A DNA stretch of 64,000 bases from JAUVPY01 sp034412795 (GCA_034412795.1 DAOUMD010000212.1:1-64000), one strand, 5' to 3'; shown: positions 50,145-59,540, counted from the first letter of the stretch. The notes: generated by a model from the letters alone, not told the origin. A program made the numbers and translations.

Positions 50145-52202
50145 TTATGGATAATTGCGCAGGACGATGGGCAGGTAGACGCTACTGCCGCTGCTGCTTT
50201 CATATTCGTAGGCGCCTATGTCGCACGCCTCGCCCTGGGGGCGGGAGACGCCGCGCTGATCGGTGGTCAACCCGGCCACGCAGTCGCCCTGATCGATGGC
50301 CGGACTGCCCTCTAACAGGGCATGGGTGAGGGTGCCGCCGCCGTTGTCTGCCAGGGGGCCCAGTTGGGGATCGGTGTTTTGCTGGTCGCCGGACCCGGTC
50401 AGGCCACAGCTACTGCCGCTGTCCAGATTGTAGCCGTTGGAGGTCAGGCCGGCGTCGCAATTGGCCGCGTTGTTGTGGGCGACGATGCTGTTTTGCAACT
50501 GGATCGTCCCCCCCCCACCTCTGTGGATACCGCCTCCGCCACCGGTGGCCGTATTGCTGGCCACCGTCAGGTAAGTCAAAGTGCTCGTACCACTGTCATT
50601 GCTCAGACCGCCGCCGCTGCCGTTGCGGGCTGTGTTGTGACTGAGGGTGCTGTTGGCCATCTCCAACTCGCCGCTGCCATCCTGGAAGATGCCGCCGCCC
50701 TCGTCGGCTGCGTTGCCGTAGATGACACAACGACTGACGGTGGCGGTGCCGTGCGCCAGGTACAGCCCGCCGCCGCTGTCGGTAGCCGTATTGCTGGTCA
50801 CCTGGGTCCCGCTCAATGTCGCCCTGCCGCTTTGGATGTACAGCCCGGCCCCATGCCCGGCGCTATTGAGGCTGATGCGGCTGTTGCCGCTCTGGGTGAA
50901 GACAGCCGTGCTGCTACTTATGTATACGCCGCCGCCGGAGCCGGCGCTGTTGCTGAGAACCTGCCCCCCACTCAACGTCACACTGCCATAGCGAAGGTAC
51001 AGCCCGCCGCCGCTGCTGGCGCTGTTGCTGAAGATGTCCCCGCCGCTTAGCATAGCCCTGCCACTGGAGACGAACAGCCCACCGCCGCCGGTGCCGGAAT
51101 GCGCCGTGTTATAGGCGATGCGGCTGTCACCTGTCTGCGTGAAGGTGGCTGTACCCATCGCTACGTATAGCCCACCGCCCGCGTTGGCCTGGTTGCCGAG
51201 GATCTGCCCCGCGCTCAAGGTCATGCTGCCTGCCTGGATGTAGGCCCCGCCGCCATCGTAGCTGGCGCTGTTGCTGAAGATGTCCCCGCCGCTCACCGTC
51301 ACAGCCCCATCGCCAATGTACAGCCCGCCGCCGTAATAGTTGGCGCTGTTGCTCAGGATTTGGCCCCCGCTCAAGGTGGCAAGCCCGGAGTAAAGGTACA
51401 GCCCGCCGCCGCTTCTGGCGGCCGTGTTGCTGAAAATCTGGCCGCCGACCAGGCTCGCCTGGGCAGAGCCGATGCCCACCCCGCCTCCGTTGCCATCCGT
51501 GCCTGTATAAATGGCCTGGTTGTAAGCCACCAAGCTGCCGTCGGCCAGGGTGAAAATACCGGGTGCATAAGCAACATACACCCCACCGCCACGCCCGGCG
51601 GTGTTGCTGAGGATGTGCGTTCCGATCAAGGTCAAGTTGCCCCGGCTAGAACACACACCGCCACCATAATTTGCCGTGTTGCTTATGACCACGCTGTTGA
51701 TCAGGGTTAGATCGGCGTCGTAGTTGTAGATGCCCCCCCCCCAACCGGTCCAGTTGCCGTTGATGATCGTCACCCCGGAAATGACCACCGTGCCCGCGCC
51801 GGAGCGAATGTCGAAGACTGCGTCAAGGCCGTCGGCATCGATAGTAGTCTGGTCGGGGCCCAGTCCGGTGATGGTCAGCGCCTTGGTGATGTCCAGGTCG
51901 CCGCTGGCCGCCTGGTTCTCGCCCGTCCCAGGGATGGATAAGGTGAAGGTGCCGATGCCCAGGTTGATGGTGTCGGCCTCGCCGTTGTTGTTGGCGGTCT
52001 GAATGGCGGCGCGCAAGGTGCATATGCCCCCGCCGATATCACACGTGCCGTCGTTGGGGGTGGGGTCGGCGCCGTCCGCCTTGCTGTTCACCGTGAAGCT
52101 TGCGGCGTGCACGAGGGGCAGGCCACCGCTCATAGTCCACAAGAGGGTCAGGGTCAAGCCCAGGCCGAGGATTAGGGGGAAGATTAGTCTCTTGATGTTC
52201 AT
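50145..52202 (-). CDS. Secreted right-handed beta-helix protein (CSLREA / choice-of-anchor Q) with YLP tail
   Basis: About 685 residues, starting at the ATG at 52202 after AGGAAGG. A signal peptide (residues ~8-32) is followed by a CSLREA-type segment ('FTVNSKADGADPTPNDGTCDIGGGICTLRAAIQTAN'). About fifteen ~22-residue beta-helix rungs of the 'GGGLYLxxGxxTLSGGQILSNSA' type follow (~150-560). A choice-of-anchor-Q-like region comes next ('NSIVAHNNAANCDAGLTSNGYN', 'NGGGTLTHALLEGSPAIDQGDC', 'RPQGEACDIGAYE'). It ends 'SSVYLPIVLRNYP', the tail shared with other secreted proteins here. It is probably a cell-surface adhesin or glycan-binding protein. The rung array is strongly repetitive at DNA level. 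Confidence 0.88.
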   Translation of the reverse strand: MNIKRLIFPLILGLGLTLTLLWTMSGGLPLVHAASFTVNSKADGADPTPNDGTCDIGGGICTLRAAIQTANNNGEADTINLGIGTFTLSIPGTGENQAASGDLDITKALTITGLGPDQTTIDADGLDAVFDIRSGAGTVVISGVTIINGNWTGWGGGIYNYDADLTLINSVVISNTANYGGGVCSSRGNLTLIGTHILSNTAGRGGGVYVAYAPGIFTLADGSLVAYNQAIYTGTDGNGGGVGIGSAQASLVGGQIFSNTAARSGGGLYLYSGLATLSGGQILSNSANYYGGGLYIGDGAVTVSGGDIFSNSASYDGGGAYIQAGSMTLSAGQILGNQANAGGGLYVAMGTATFTQTGDSRIAYNTAHSGTGGGGLFVSSGRAMLSGGDIFSNSASSGGGLYLRYGSVTLSGGQVLSNSAGSGGGVYISSSTAVFTQSGNSRISLNSAGHGAGLYIQSGRATLSGTQVTSNTATDSGGGLYLAHGTATVSRCVIYGNAADEGGGIFQDGSGELEMANSTLSHNTARNGSGGGLSNDSGTSTLTYLTVASNTATGGGGGIHRGGGGTIQLQNSIVAHNNAANCDAGLTSNGYNLDSGSSCGLTGSGDQQNTDPQLGPLADNGGGTLTHALLEGSPAIDQGDCVAGLTTDQRGVSRPQGEACDIGAYEYESSSGSSVYLPIVLRNYP

Positions 52203-52218
52203 TTTTCCTTCCTGATGT

Positions 52219-52307
52219 ATCTTCTCAAAATGTAGGGGGCGATCACTTGTGGTCGCCCTGTCGGGCAGGCACAAGGCACTGCCCCTACCCCGAATTATTG
52301 AGAAGAT
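52219..52307 (-). repeat. Dispersed hairpin element, copy B
   Basis: Terminal inverted repeats ATCTTCTCAA (52219-52228) and TTGAGAAGAT (52298-52307). Inside them are GTAGGGG (52232-52238) with CCCCTAC (52282-52288) and a GGGCAG/CTGCCC stem. Its right 24 nt are the exact reverse complement of the left end of copy A (11482-11505). It lies between the divergent beta-helix and SARP genes. Confidence 0.8.
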
Positions 52308-52377
52308 GCGTAATTACTCTGAGGTTGTTGTGGCACATTTTTATTCTAACCGGTCAGCGTGAAAAAAACGTGAAAAA

Positions 52378-52386
52378 TGGTATAAT
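52378..52386 (+). promoter_or_regulatory. Extended -10 promoter of the SARP gene
   Basis: TGG followed by consensus TATAAT (52381-52386), an extended -10 element, 37 nt before the ATG at 52423. No good -35 is present. Two CGTGAAAAA direct repeats (52358-52377) sit just upstream and could be an activator site. Confidence 0.6.
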
Positions 52387-52422
52387 ACAAGTTGCCATCA
52401 ATCCTTGAACCTGTACCAGAAC

Positions 52423-55400
52423 ATGACACACCTTTCGATTTCCCTGCTGGGGCCCTTACAAATCACCCTGGACAACGAACCCGTCGTCGATTTCGCCACC
52501 GACAAGGCGCGAGCCCTGCTGGCTTATCTGGCCGTCGAGTCGGGCTATGCCCATCGCCGTGATGTCCTGGCCGGGCTGCTGTGGCCCGACCAGCCCCAGG
52601 ACAAAGCGCGCCAGAGCCTGCGCCAGGCGCTGCGCCACGTGCGCCAGGCCATTGCCGACGACGAGGCGGCGACTCCCTATCTGTTGGTCAGCCGCGAGAC
52701 GATTCAATTCATCCCCGAGAGCGACGCCTGGTTGGACGTGGCTGCCTTCACCGCGCTGCTGGAGAAGAGCCGCACCCACCGCCACCGCCGCCGGGAGACG
52801 TGTTTGCCCTGCATAGGACGATTGGAGGACATGCTGCACCTCTACCGGGGCGATTTTCTGGCGCACTTCTTCCTGGGCGATGCGGGCGGGTTCGAGGAGT
52901 GGGCACTGCTCAAGCGCGAGTGGCTGCGCCGCGAGGCGGTCGAGGCGCTGTACCACCTGGCCGACTACTACGAACGGCGCGGCGATTACGGGCGGGCGGA
53001 GAACTACGCCCGGCGGGTGGTGGCCCTGGAGCCGTGGCGCGAGGAAGCCCACCGGCAGTTGATGCGCCTGCTGGCACGAGGCGATCAGCGCAGCGCGGCG
53101 CTGGCCCAGTATGAAGCCTGCCGGCGCGCCCTGGACGGCGAGCTGGCCGTCGAGCCGAGCGGCGAGACGGTGGCCCTCTACGAACGTATTCGGGACGGGG
53201 GGGACTCGGCCCCCTCGCTAGCTGCCCCGCCGGCCCTGCCCGTGGCGCCTACCCCCTTCGTTGGTCGCAGGCAGGAGCTGGGGGAACTGGCCGAGACGCT
53301 GGCCCATCCCGAGCGCCGGTTGGTGACCCTGGTCGGCCCGGGCGGGGTGGGCAAGACCCGCCTGGCGCTGCAGGCGGCGGCCGAGCAGATCGGCGCTTTT
53401 CCCCACGGGGTTCACTTCGTGCCCCTGGCCCCCTTGCCCTCAGCCGACCTGCTGGCGGCCGCCATCGCCCATGCGCTCAATCTGCCCTTGCTGGGGGCTC
53501 AGGACCCCGCCGAACAACTCTTAAATTATCTGCGCGCTAAAGAACTGCTGCTGGTGTTGGACAACCTGGAGCATCTCCCGGAAGCCGGCTCTCTGCTGGC
53601 CGATATCCTGCGCCAGGCGCCGGGTGTGGTCCTCTTAGCCACCTCGCGCCAGAGCCTGCAGCTTCGTGAGGAATGGGTATACCAGGTGGAAGGATTGGCT
53701 TACCCCCGGAATCAAGCAGCGCAGGACCTGGCAGGCTACGAGGCGGTCGATCTGTTCGTTCAGAGTGCCCGCCGCGTTCAACGGCGTTTCAGCCTGACGG
53801 CGGACGAGGCGCCCCACGTGTTCCGCATCTGTCGCCTGGTAGAAGGCCTGCCGCTGGGCGTGGAGCTGGCGGCAGCCGGCCTATCGGAGCGGGATTGCGC
53901 AAGCATCGCCGGCCAGATTGAGCGCAACCTGGATGCATTGGCCACCTCGCTGCGCAATGTGCCCGGGCGACATCGCAGCCTGCGGGCGACCTTTGAGCAT
54001 TCCTGGACCATGCTTTCGGAGGATGAGCGGCGAGTCTTTAGCCGCTTGTCTGTCTTCCACGGCGGCTTCCGGGCTGAAGCGGCAGGGCACGTGGCCGACG
54101 CCCCAGCCTCGATTCTGTCCACCCTGCAGAATAAATCCTTGCTGCGCGGCGACCCCTCCGGGCGCTATCAGATGCACGAATTGCTGAGGCAATTCGCCGC
54201 CGAAAAGCTGAATGAAGTTCCAGAGGAGAGGGAGACAACGCGTTTCCGGCATGGCTGTTATTACGCCGCCTTCCTGGCGCGGCGGGAGGGTGCGCTCAAG
54301 GGCGAAGGGCAGGGTGCGGCCCTGGCCGAGATCGGCGCCGAGATCGACAACGTGCGGCATGCCTGGCGCCGGGCGTTGGGCCAACTCGAAAGCGGGCCGC
54401 ACCAGGCGCAGGCTATGTCTGTCTTGAACGACTCTGCGGAAAGCCTATACTTGTTCTACGTCATACGCGATTGGTACGGAGAAGGGGAAGAGGCCTTTGA
54501 AGCGGCAGCCGCCGCCGTGGGCAACCTGGACGCATCAGGCCGGGGCACTGCTCGCGAGAAGGAGTTGCTGTGGGCCAGACTGCTGGCGCGCCAGGGGAAG
54601 TGCTGTGAATTCACCACCCACCTGGATCGCGCGCAGGGCTTATTTGAGCGCAGCCTGGGCCTCTGCCAGCGCCTGGAGGCCTGGAGCGAGACGGGGCTGC
54701 CGCTGCATGGATTGGGCTACGTGGCCCATATGCGGGGCGATTACGAGCGGGCGGCTCGCTATTTTCAGGACAGTCTGGCCGTGTATCGTCGCTGCCAGGA
54801 TGCCTGGGGAGTCGCCAACGTCCTTAACAATCTGTGCCTGGTCAATCGCCGCCGGGGGGCCTTTCGGGACGCCGAGCGACGTAGCCAGGAGAGCCTGGCC
54901 ATTCGCCGCGCCATCGGCGACCTGCGCGGCGTGGTCTCCTCTTTGAACAATCTGGGGCTGGTCTATTGTGACCTGGGCGACTACGCCTATGCCCGGCAGG
55001 CCCTGGAGGAGGCGCTGGAACTTTGTCGCCAACTCGGTCATCGGGTTGGCAAGGCCAATGCTCTGACCGGCCTTTGCCAGGCCTCCTTTCGCCTGGGTGA
55101 CACCGGGGCGGCAGAGGCTTTTGGGCAGGAGAGTCTGGCTGTCTATCGCGACATCGGCGACTACTGGGGTGTGGCTATCGCCCTCAACAACCTGGGGCGT
55201 ATGGCCGCCGAGCTGGGGGACTATGCCCGGGCCAGGGACCTGTACCAAGAGGCCGTCGCCTTCTTCCACCGGATCGGTGTTCAGTCGGGCCTGGCAAATA
55301 CCCTGAGCAATCTGGCGGAGGCTTGCTATGAGCAGGGGGAGTATGTCGAGGCCCAGGCTTACCTGCGCCAGGCATTGGGCATCGCCTACGAAATCGGCGC

Positions 55401-55647
55401 GCTGCCCGCCGTCCTGAAAGGCCTGGTCGTGCTGGCTCGCCTGTTAGCCCACCAGGGGCAGGCCGGGCGCAGCCTGGAACTGTTGGCCTTTTGTTTGCGC
55501 CAGCCGTCCATTGCGCGGGATATCCGGGCCCAGGCGGCCGCCTTGTTCGCCGATCTGGCCAGGGACCGGTCACAGACGGACCTGGCTGCCGCCGAGGCAT
55601 GGGCCGGCGCGCGTAGCCTGGACGAGGTGGTGGCCGACGTATTGTAA
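52423..55647 (+). CDS. SARP-type regulator: BTAD + NB-ARC + TPR
   Basis: About 1074 residues, starting at the ATG at 52423. An OmpR-type winged-helix DNA-binding segment (~1-90, 'LSISLLGPLQITLDN..TDKARALLAYLAVE') and a bacterial transcriptional activator domain (~95-245) come first. The latter contains an unusual 'CLPCIG' CxxC loop. An NB-ARC ATPase follows (~270-560, P-loop 'LVGPGGVGKTRLALQAA', Walker B 'ELLLVLDNLEHL'), then about nine TPR units (~690-1060, e.g. 'VANVLNNLCLVNRRRGAFRDAERRSQESLAI'). It is a cytoplasmic one-component regulator of the STAND class; its targets are unknown. A strong extended -10 promoter lies upstream. It is adjacent to the DGR-type NACHT genes but transcribed toward them. 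Confidence 0.9.
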   Translation: MTHLSISLLGPLQITLDNEPVVDFATDKARALLAYLAVESGYAHRRDVLAGLLWPDQPQDKARQSLRQALRHVRQAIADDEAATPYLLVSRETIQFIPESDAWLDVAAFTALLEKSRTHRHRRRETCLPCIGRLEDMLHLYRGDFLAHFFLGDAGGFEEWALLKREWLRREAVEALYHLADYYERRGDYGRAENYARRVVALEPWREEAHRQLMRLLARGDQRSAALAQYEACRRALDGELAVEPSGETVALYERIRDGGDSAPSLAAPPALPVAPTPFVGRRQELGELAETLAHPERRLVTLVGPGGVGKTRLALQAAAEQIGAFPHGVHFVPLAPLPSADLLAAAIAHALNLPLLGAQDPAEQLLNYLRAKELLLVLDNLEHLPEAGSLLADILRQAPGVVLLATSRQSLQLREEWVYQVEGLAYPRNQAAQDLAGYEAVDLFVQSARRVQRRFSLTADEAPHVFRICRLVEGLPLGVELAAAGLSERDCASIAGQIERNLDALATSLRNVPGRHRSLRATFEHSWTMLSEDERRVFSRLSVFHGGFRAEAAGHVADAPASILSTLQNKSLLRGDPSGRYQMHELLRQFAAEKLNEVPEERETTRFRHGCYYAAFLARREGALKGEGQGAALAEIGAEIDNVRHAWRRALGQLESGPHQAQAMSVLNDSAESLYLFYVIRDWYGEGEEAFEAAAAAVGNLDASGRGTAREKELLWARLLARQGKCCEFTTHLDRAQGLFERSLGLCQRLEAWSETGLPLHGLGYVAHMRGDYERAARYFQDSLAVYRRCQDAWGVANVLNNLCLVNRRRGAFRDAERRSQESLAIRRAIGDLRGVVSSLNNLGLVYCDLGDYAYARQALEEALELCRQLGHRVGKANALTGLCQASFRLGDTGAAEAFGQESLAVYRDIGDYWGVAIALNNLGRMAAELGDYARARDLYQEAVAFFHRIGVQSGLANTLSNLAEACYEQGEYVEAQAYLRQALGIAYEIGALPAVLKGLVVLARLLAHQGQAGRSLELLAFCLRQPSIARDIRAQAAALFADLARDRSQTDLAAAEAWAGARSLDEVVADVL

Positions 55648-55683
55648 GAGCGAAACGACGGCGGCTCAGAAAATAACCTCAAA

Positions 55684-55714
55684 TCATTACGCTTTTACGC
55701 CTTACGTTTTACGA
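55684..55714. repeat. Single word-repeat arm (TTACGCTTTTACG)
   Basis: Units TTACGCTTTTACGCC, TTACGTTTTACG follow the SARP gene without a complementary partner nearby. It belongs to the same word class as 33692 and 49524. Confidence 0.6.
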
Positions 55715-55928
55715 ATTTGTCTGGCAAAGCAGGCCGAATTGTCAAACCAGTTCTCTTGGCAAAATGAACCATGCCACCTATGGCCTCAATTGAACCATCC
55801 CGTGCTATAACGTCTCAAAATTCACCACCCACGACCCGCCTACGGCGGGATTCGGGCGCGCTCGCTACGCTCGCGCCAGAGGCCGGAGAGTCAGAGTCTC
55901 AGAAGGTCAGAGGAGTCGGAGACCAGAG

Positions 55929-56054
55929 TTAAAGAAAGCCGGGAGCCACGCACAACCGAAACCCGACGCTGGGGTTCCTGAGGTCCGGGTTGTTCCTGAG
56001 GCGGCACGCGCAGCGAACGAACCTCTCATTACCGTCGAACGCGCCGCCGCGCAA
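55929..56054 (-). repeat. DGR-type variable repeat 1
   Basis: The last 126 nt of the NACHT gene, including the stop. The 27 nt at the 3' side (55929-55955) and the 18 nt at the 5' side (56037-56054) are identical to variable repeat 2 at 59624-59749. The 81-nt core (55956-56036) differs at 21 bases, of which 19 are at first or second codon positions. Reading sense, nearly all variable codons end in C or T (GAC, GGT, AAT, TTC, CTC, AAC, CCC, AGC), as expected after adenine-directed change of AAC/AAT codons. Confidence 0.85.
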
Positions 56055-59000
56055 CATTCGGGGGGCATCCCCTTCCAGGTCGTTGCCCGCACCCGCCAGG
56101 TCATCACCCTCGTAGTCATGGTAACTCTCCTGCCACTTGGTGCGGCACCACTCCCACACGTTGCCGCTCAGGTCCAGGGCTCCGTATGGGCTGGCACCGC
56201 CCGGAAAACAGCCCACCGCGCTGGTGGCACCCACGCCGGTATCGGCGTAATTGACACGCCCCGGATCAGGCTGGTTGCCCCAGGGGTAGACCCGCCCATC
56301 TGTCCCGCGTGCCGCCTTCTCCCACTGGGGCTCGCTGGGCAGGGTCACCACCTCGTCTGGGCGGATCTCTCCCGCCACGCGCAACCGCCCCGTCAGCCAG
56401 CCGCAAAAGGCCACCGCTTCGTACCAACTCACTACCACCACGGGATGATTGGGCAGGTCAAAGACACCCCCGTATGTATCCGGCCCGGCTCTGTCGCCCT
56501 TCCAGTCCCATCCCGCCTGTGTCCAGCACCTCTGCCGTTTTTGGGCGTAGCCGCCGTCCTGGACGAAGGCCGCATACTGAGCGTTAGTTACCGGGTACAC
56601 CCCGATGCGAAAGGCAGGCAAATCCACTTCGCGCTGGGGGGTCTCCTTCCCGATGAAGATTAACATATCATCTCGGCTGCCCATCACAAACGGGCCGGCG
56701 GGCACCTGGCACCAGACGATATCGGGCAGGCCGTCGGGACGCAGTCCCACGCCCGGGCGGGGGTCGCCTCCCGCCCCATTCCCCCGCAGACAGGCCAGGC
56801 TGTTACCAGCAGTGGCCCGCTCTACGGCCGGGAAATCCTCCTGTTTTAAGATATGCACCAGCCAGCGTTGTACGCGTTCGACCTTGCCTCGGTCCCGCTC
56901 GCCGACCCGCCCCAGGTCGGCCGTCTCGACCAGCGCCTGCCCGGCCAGGTGCGCTCCCCACAGGTCAGCCGCTTCGCTCCCGGCCTCCTCTAGCTCTTGG
57001 TAGCACAGGGTCTCGGCCAGCGCCCACACCGCAAAGGTGCTGCCCCGCGCCGCCTTGGCCCCCGCCAGCAAGGCCACCTCACGCCAGCGGTTGGGTTCCT
57101 GGCGTGCCAGGTCAGCTACTAATTCCGGATAATCGTGGTCGGTCAGGTAACAGGCGGCCAGGTACTCCTGGAAGGTGCGGTGCGGGAAGGTGTAAACGCC
57201 CACCCCGCGCGGCAACAGCAGGCCCGCTCGATGGCTGAGGTACTCCACCAGCCGTGCCGGCCTGACGTCCGGGTTCTGGCTCAGGGTCATCAGCCCACTC
57301 ACCAGGTTCCCCTCCGGCACGTCGGCTGTGCCGACCAGGTTGGGCTGCGCTGCGTGGGCCCGGTAGGCCAGCTCGTTGAGCAGGTCGCGCACTTTCTCCC
57401 GGTCCACCTTCAGCCACTCGGCCAGGCTGGGCTGGTGCATCACGGCCTGTCCCGCCGCATCGCGCACGATCTTGGGGCTCTCCCACCAATCCAGCAGCAG
57501 GTCTACCGTGTCGGCATACAGTTCCTCGCGTTTCTCCGGCAGGCTGCCGCCGCGCCAGGCGTGCAGGCTGGCCATCAGCGTCAGCAACAGCGGGCGCTCG
57601 GCCAGGGCCCCCAGCCGGTCGCTGCCGAAGATGGCCCGCTTGAGGGTCTCGGCCCGCCCCTGGGCGTCATCGGCGTGCATGCCGCGCAGGACGGCGATAT
57701 GCGCGTACCAGAGGTCCACAAAACGACGGATCTGGCCCGAGCTGAAGGGAGCCAGCACCGCCTCGGCGAAGCCGCCCAACTGCCAGTCCTGCTGCTGGTA
57801 GGCATAGGTGCGGCTGGTAACCAGCACCCGGCAACGGCAGCGAGTGGCTGTGAAGTCCTCCACCGCCTGCTTGATCTGCTGGCGGCGGTGCTCGGCCTCA
57901 GGCACTTCGTCCAGGCCGTCCAACAGAAGCAGCCCACCCCGTTCCAGCAGTTCCCGCGACAGGTGCGGGACATAATCGCCCAGAGCCGAAGATTCCAGGT
58001 CGGCGATGATAAAGCGCCACAAGTGCTCGGCGCTGGCACGTTCCCCGGGCGCGGGCAGGCCCCGCGCGGTGAAGTCACGCAGCACCACCCGCACCGGCAG
58101 CAGTGAGCCGTGCCTCCAGGGTTGACGTTCTTCCCCGTCTTCTCCTTCCTCGCCCGGCAAGGGAGCGGTCAACAGCGCCAGGTTGGCCCGGTCGTGGCCC
58201 AGGGCTTCTCCGGCCAGGCACATGGCCACAAAATTGACGAAGGTGCTCTTGCCGCTTCCCGGATCGCCCAGCAACACCAGACGTGGATGTTGGTTGAGCT
58301 GGGCCAGGGCCGATAGGCGCCGCGGCTCCCGGTCGGGGAGGTCCCCCCGCCCCAGGCGTTCGTGGGCCTCGGTCTCTAAGGTAAGCAGCGCAGTGTAAAC
58401 CGCACCCAGGTCAAGCCGGGTTTCGCTCTCGCTGGCTACCTTGGGGTCCACCCCGGCCAGCGAGAGGTGGCCCGTTATCTCAAACAGGCGGCTCAAGTAA
58501 GCGATTTTAAGTGCCTCAGGTCGTGGGCCGGGTTGAGGCACGGTTACCTCCACGCGCTCCACCACCAGCCGCTCGATCACCGCCTGGATGACGTTACCCA
58601 GCACATTCCCACCCACGGCCACCCCCCCCTCGCCGGCCGCGGCCGCCCCTGGTCCCAGCGCCATCCCCCCACTGCCCGTCAGTTGCGCGCTGAGCGCCGA
58701 CACCATGTGACGCGGCGGCACATCCAGATGTTTCTCTTGTAAGGCCGTTAGCACATCTCGCCGGAAGCGTAGCTCGTGATAACGGTCCAGCAAGGGGGCC
58801 CAAATCTCGTCGGCCAGCAGCCCGTTATCCAACGCCGAGAAGAAGCGCCGCAGGCTGCGGGCGTGGGCCGGCAGTCCCTCGCCCCACTCCTCGGCCAGCG
58901 ACTTGAGGTCAAAGCCCCCCTCGGGATCCAGCAGCCCGGCGACCACCGCTTCGCGGAAGGGCTGGTGGGCCAGCAGCGGGCGCAGGCTCTCGTCGCCGAC

Positions 59001-59183
59001 AGCCTCCACCGCCCGGTCGCAGGCGCGATCGAAGGCCGCCCGCCGCGCCTTTTCACTCCGCCTGGTGAAGCGTTCCTTGAGGTCACGGGCCTCGTCGCCG
59101 AAGCCGGCCTCGGCCAGCAGTCCCAGGCCCGCTTCCAGCGCGGCACCCAGCAACAGATCCCAACCGATCATCGCTCTTTGCAT
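55929..59183 (-). CDS. NACHT-domain NTPase with C-terminal FGE/C-type-lectin-fold domain (DGR-type target 1)
   Basis: 1084 residues; the start may instead be the ATG at 59171. A helical N-terminal region (~1-170) leads to a Gly/Ala-rich stretch ('TGSGGMALGPGAAAAGEGGVAVGGN'). A NACHT NTPase follows (~285-600, Walker A 'LLGDPGSGKSTFVNF', Walker B 'LLLLDGLDEVPEA', sensor 'RVLVTSRTYAY'), then a helical region (~600-830). Residues ~835-1084 are a formylglycine-generating-enzyme-like domain ('VWCQVPAGPFVMGSRDD', 'YPVTNAQYAAFV', 'SGNVWEWC') of C-type lectin fold, ending in 'RCACRLRNNPDLRNPSVGFRLC'. Catalytic FGE cysteines are not evident, so it is probably a binding domain. Its last 126 nt form variable repeat 1. 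It is likely a ligand-sensing STAND protein, perhaps a defence or conflict sensor (inference). Confidence 0.88.
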   Translation of the reverse strand: MQRAMIGWDLLLGAALEAGLGLLAEAGFGDEARDLKERFTRRSEKARRAAFDRACDRAVEAVGDESLRPLLAHQPFREAVVAGLLDPEGGFDLKSLAEEWGEGLPAHARSLRRFFSALDNGLLADEIWAPLLDRYHELRFRRDVLTALQEKHLDVPPRHMVSALSAQLTGSGGMALGPGAAAAGEGGVAVGGNVLGNVIQAVIERLVVERVEVTVPQPGPRPEALKIAYLSRLFEITGHLSLAGVDPKVASESETRLDLGAVYTALLTLETEAHERLGRGDLPDREPRRLSALAQLNQHPRLVLLGDPGSGKSTFVNFVAMCLAGEALGHDRANLALLTAPLPGEEGEDGEERQPWRHGSLLPVRVVLRDFTARGLPAPGERASAEHLWRFIIADLESSALGDYVPHLSRELLERGGLLLLDGLDEVPEAEHRRQQIKQAVEDFTATRCRCRVLVTSRTYAYQQQDWQLGGFAEAVLAPFSSGQIRRFVDLWYAHIAVLRGMHADDAQGRAETLKRAIFGSDRLGALAERPLLLTLMASLHAWRGGSLPEKREELYADTVDLLLDWWESPKIVRDAAGQAVMHQPSLAEWLKVDREKVRDLLNELAYRAHAAQPNLVGTADVPEGNLVSGLMTLSQNPDVRPARLVEYLSHRAGLLLPRGVGVYTFPHRTFQEYLAACYLTDHDYPELVADLARQEPNRWREVALLAGAKAARGSTFAVWALAETLCYQELEEAGSEAADLWGAHLAGQALVETADLGRVGERDRGKVERVQRWLVHILKQEDFPAVERATAGNSLACLRGNGAGGDPRPGVGLRPDGLPDIVWCQVPAGPFVMGSRDDMLIFIGKETPQREVDLPAFRIGVYPVTNAQYAAFVQDGGYAQKRQRCWTQAGWDWKGDRAGPDTYGGVFDLPNHPVVVVSWYEAVAFCGWLTGRLRVAGEIRPDEVVTLPSEPQWEKAARGTDGRVYPWGNQPDPGRVNYADTGVGATSAVGCFPGGASPYGALDLSGNVWEWCRTKWQESYHDYEGDDLAGAGNDLEGDAPRMLRGGAFDGNERFVRCACRLRNNPDLRNPSVGFRLCVAPGFL

Positions 59184-59214
59184 CCTTCCAGCCCACCGTA
59201 GGGGCGTCTTTTCA

Positions 59215-59508
59215 TCAACGAGTGGCCGTCGCCCGCCCCAGCCCCATCACAAGCACAGGGCAGGGGGCGGCGCTGATCAACCGTCGCTTGGGGTCTTTGA
59301 TGTAGAAGCTGTGATAAGCACCCGGCTGGTAGATCTTATCGCCCAGTTCGGCCTGCAAAGTAACCAGGTTGTCTTCCAGGTGGTATTCAAAACTGGCGGC
59401 CGGCACCTTGCCGCGTTTGCCCTTGCTGGCCTTGCGTTGGCCTGTCAATGACAGGGCCAGCAGCAGATTGTCCCAGGCACAGATTCGGCGATAGAGAGAT
59501 GTGTTCAT
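59215..59508 (-). pseudogene. Truncated DGR-type reverse transcriptase (N-terminal fragment)
   Basis: 97 codons from the ATG at 59508 (GGAAGTG upstream). 'LYRRICAWDNLLLALS' then 'ASKGKRGKVPAASFEYHLEDNLVTLQAELGDKIYQPGAYHSFYIKDPKRRLISAAP' is the characteristic N-terminal block of bacterial group-II-like RTs of DGRs and retrons, ending in the conserved 'RLISAAP' of RT motif 1. After that the sequence departs from the family and stops after 15 unrelated residues. The fingers/palm with the catalytic Asp-Asp motif are absent from the window. The fragment lies between the two NACHT target genes, same strand, as in DGR cassettes. A deletion running to just before the downstream gene would explain it. 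Confidence 0.85.
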
Positions 59509-59540
59509 CACTTCCAAGACCTCCAAACTCACCGGCGGCG

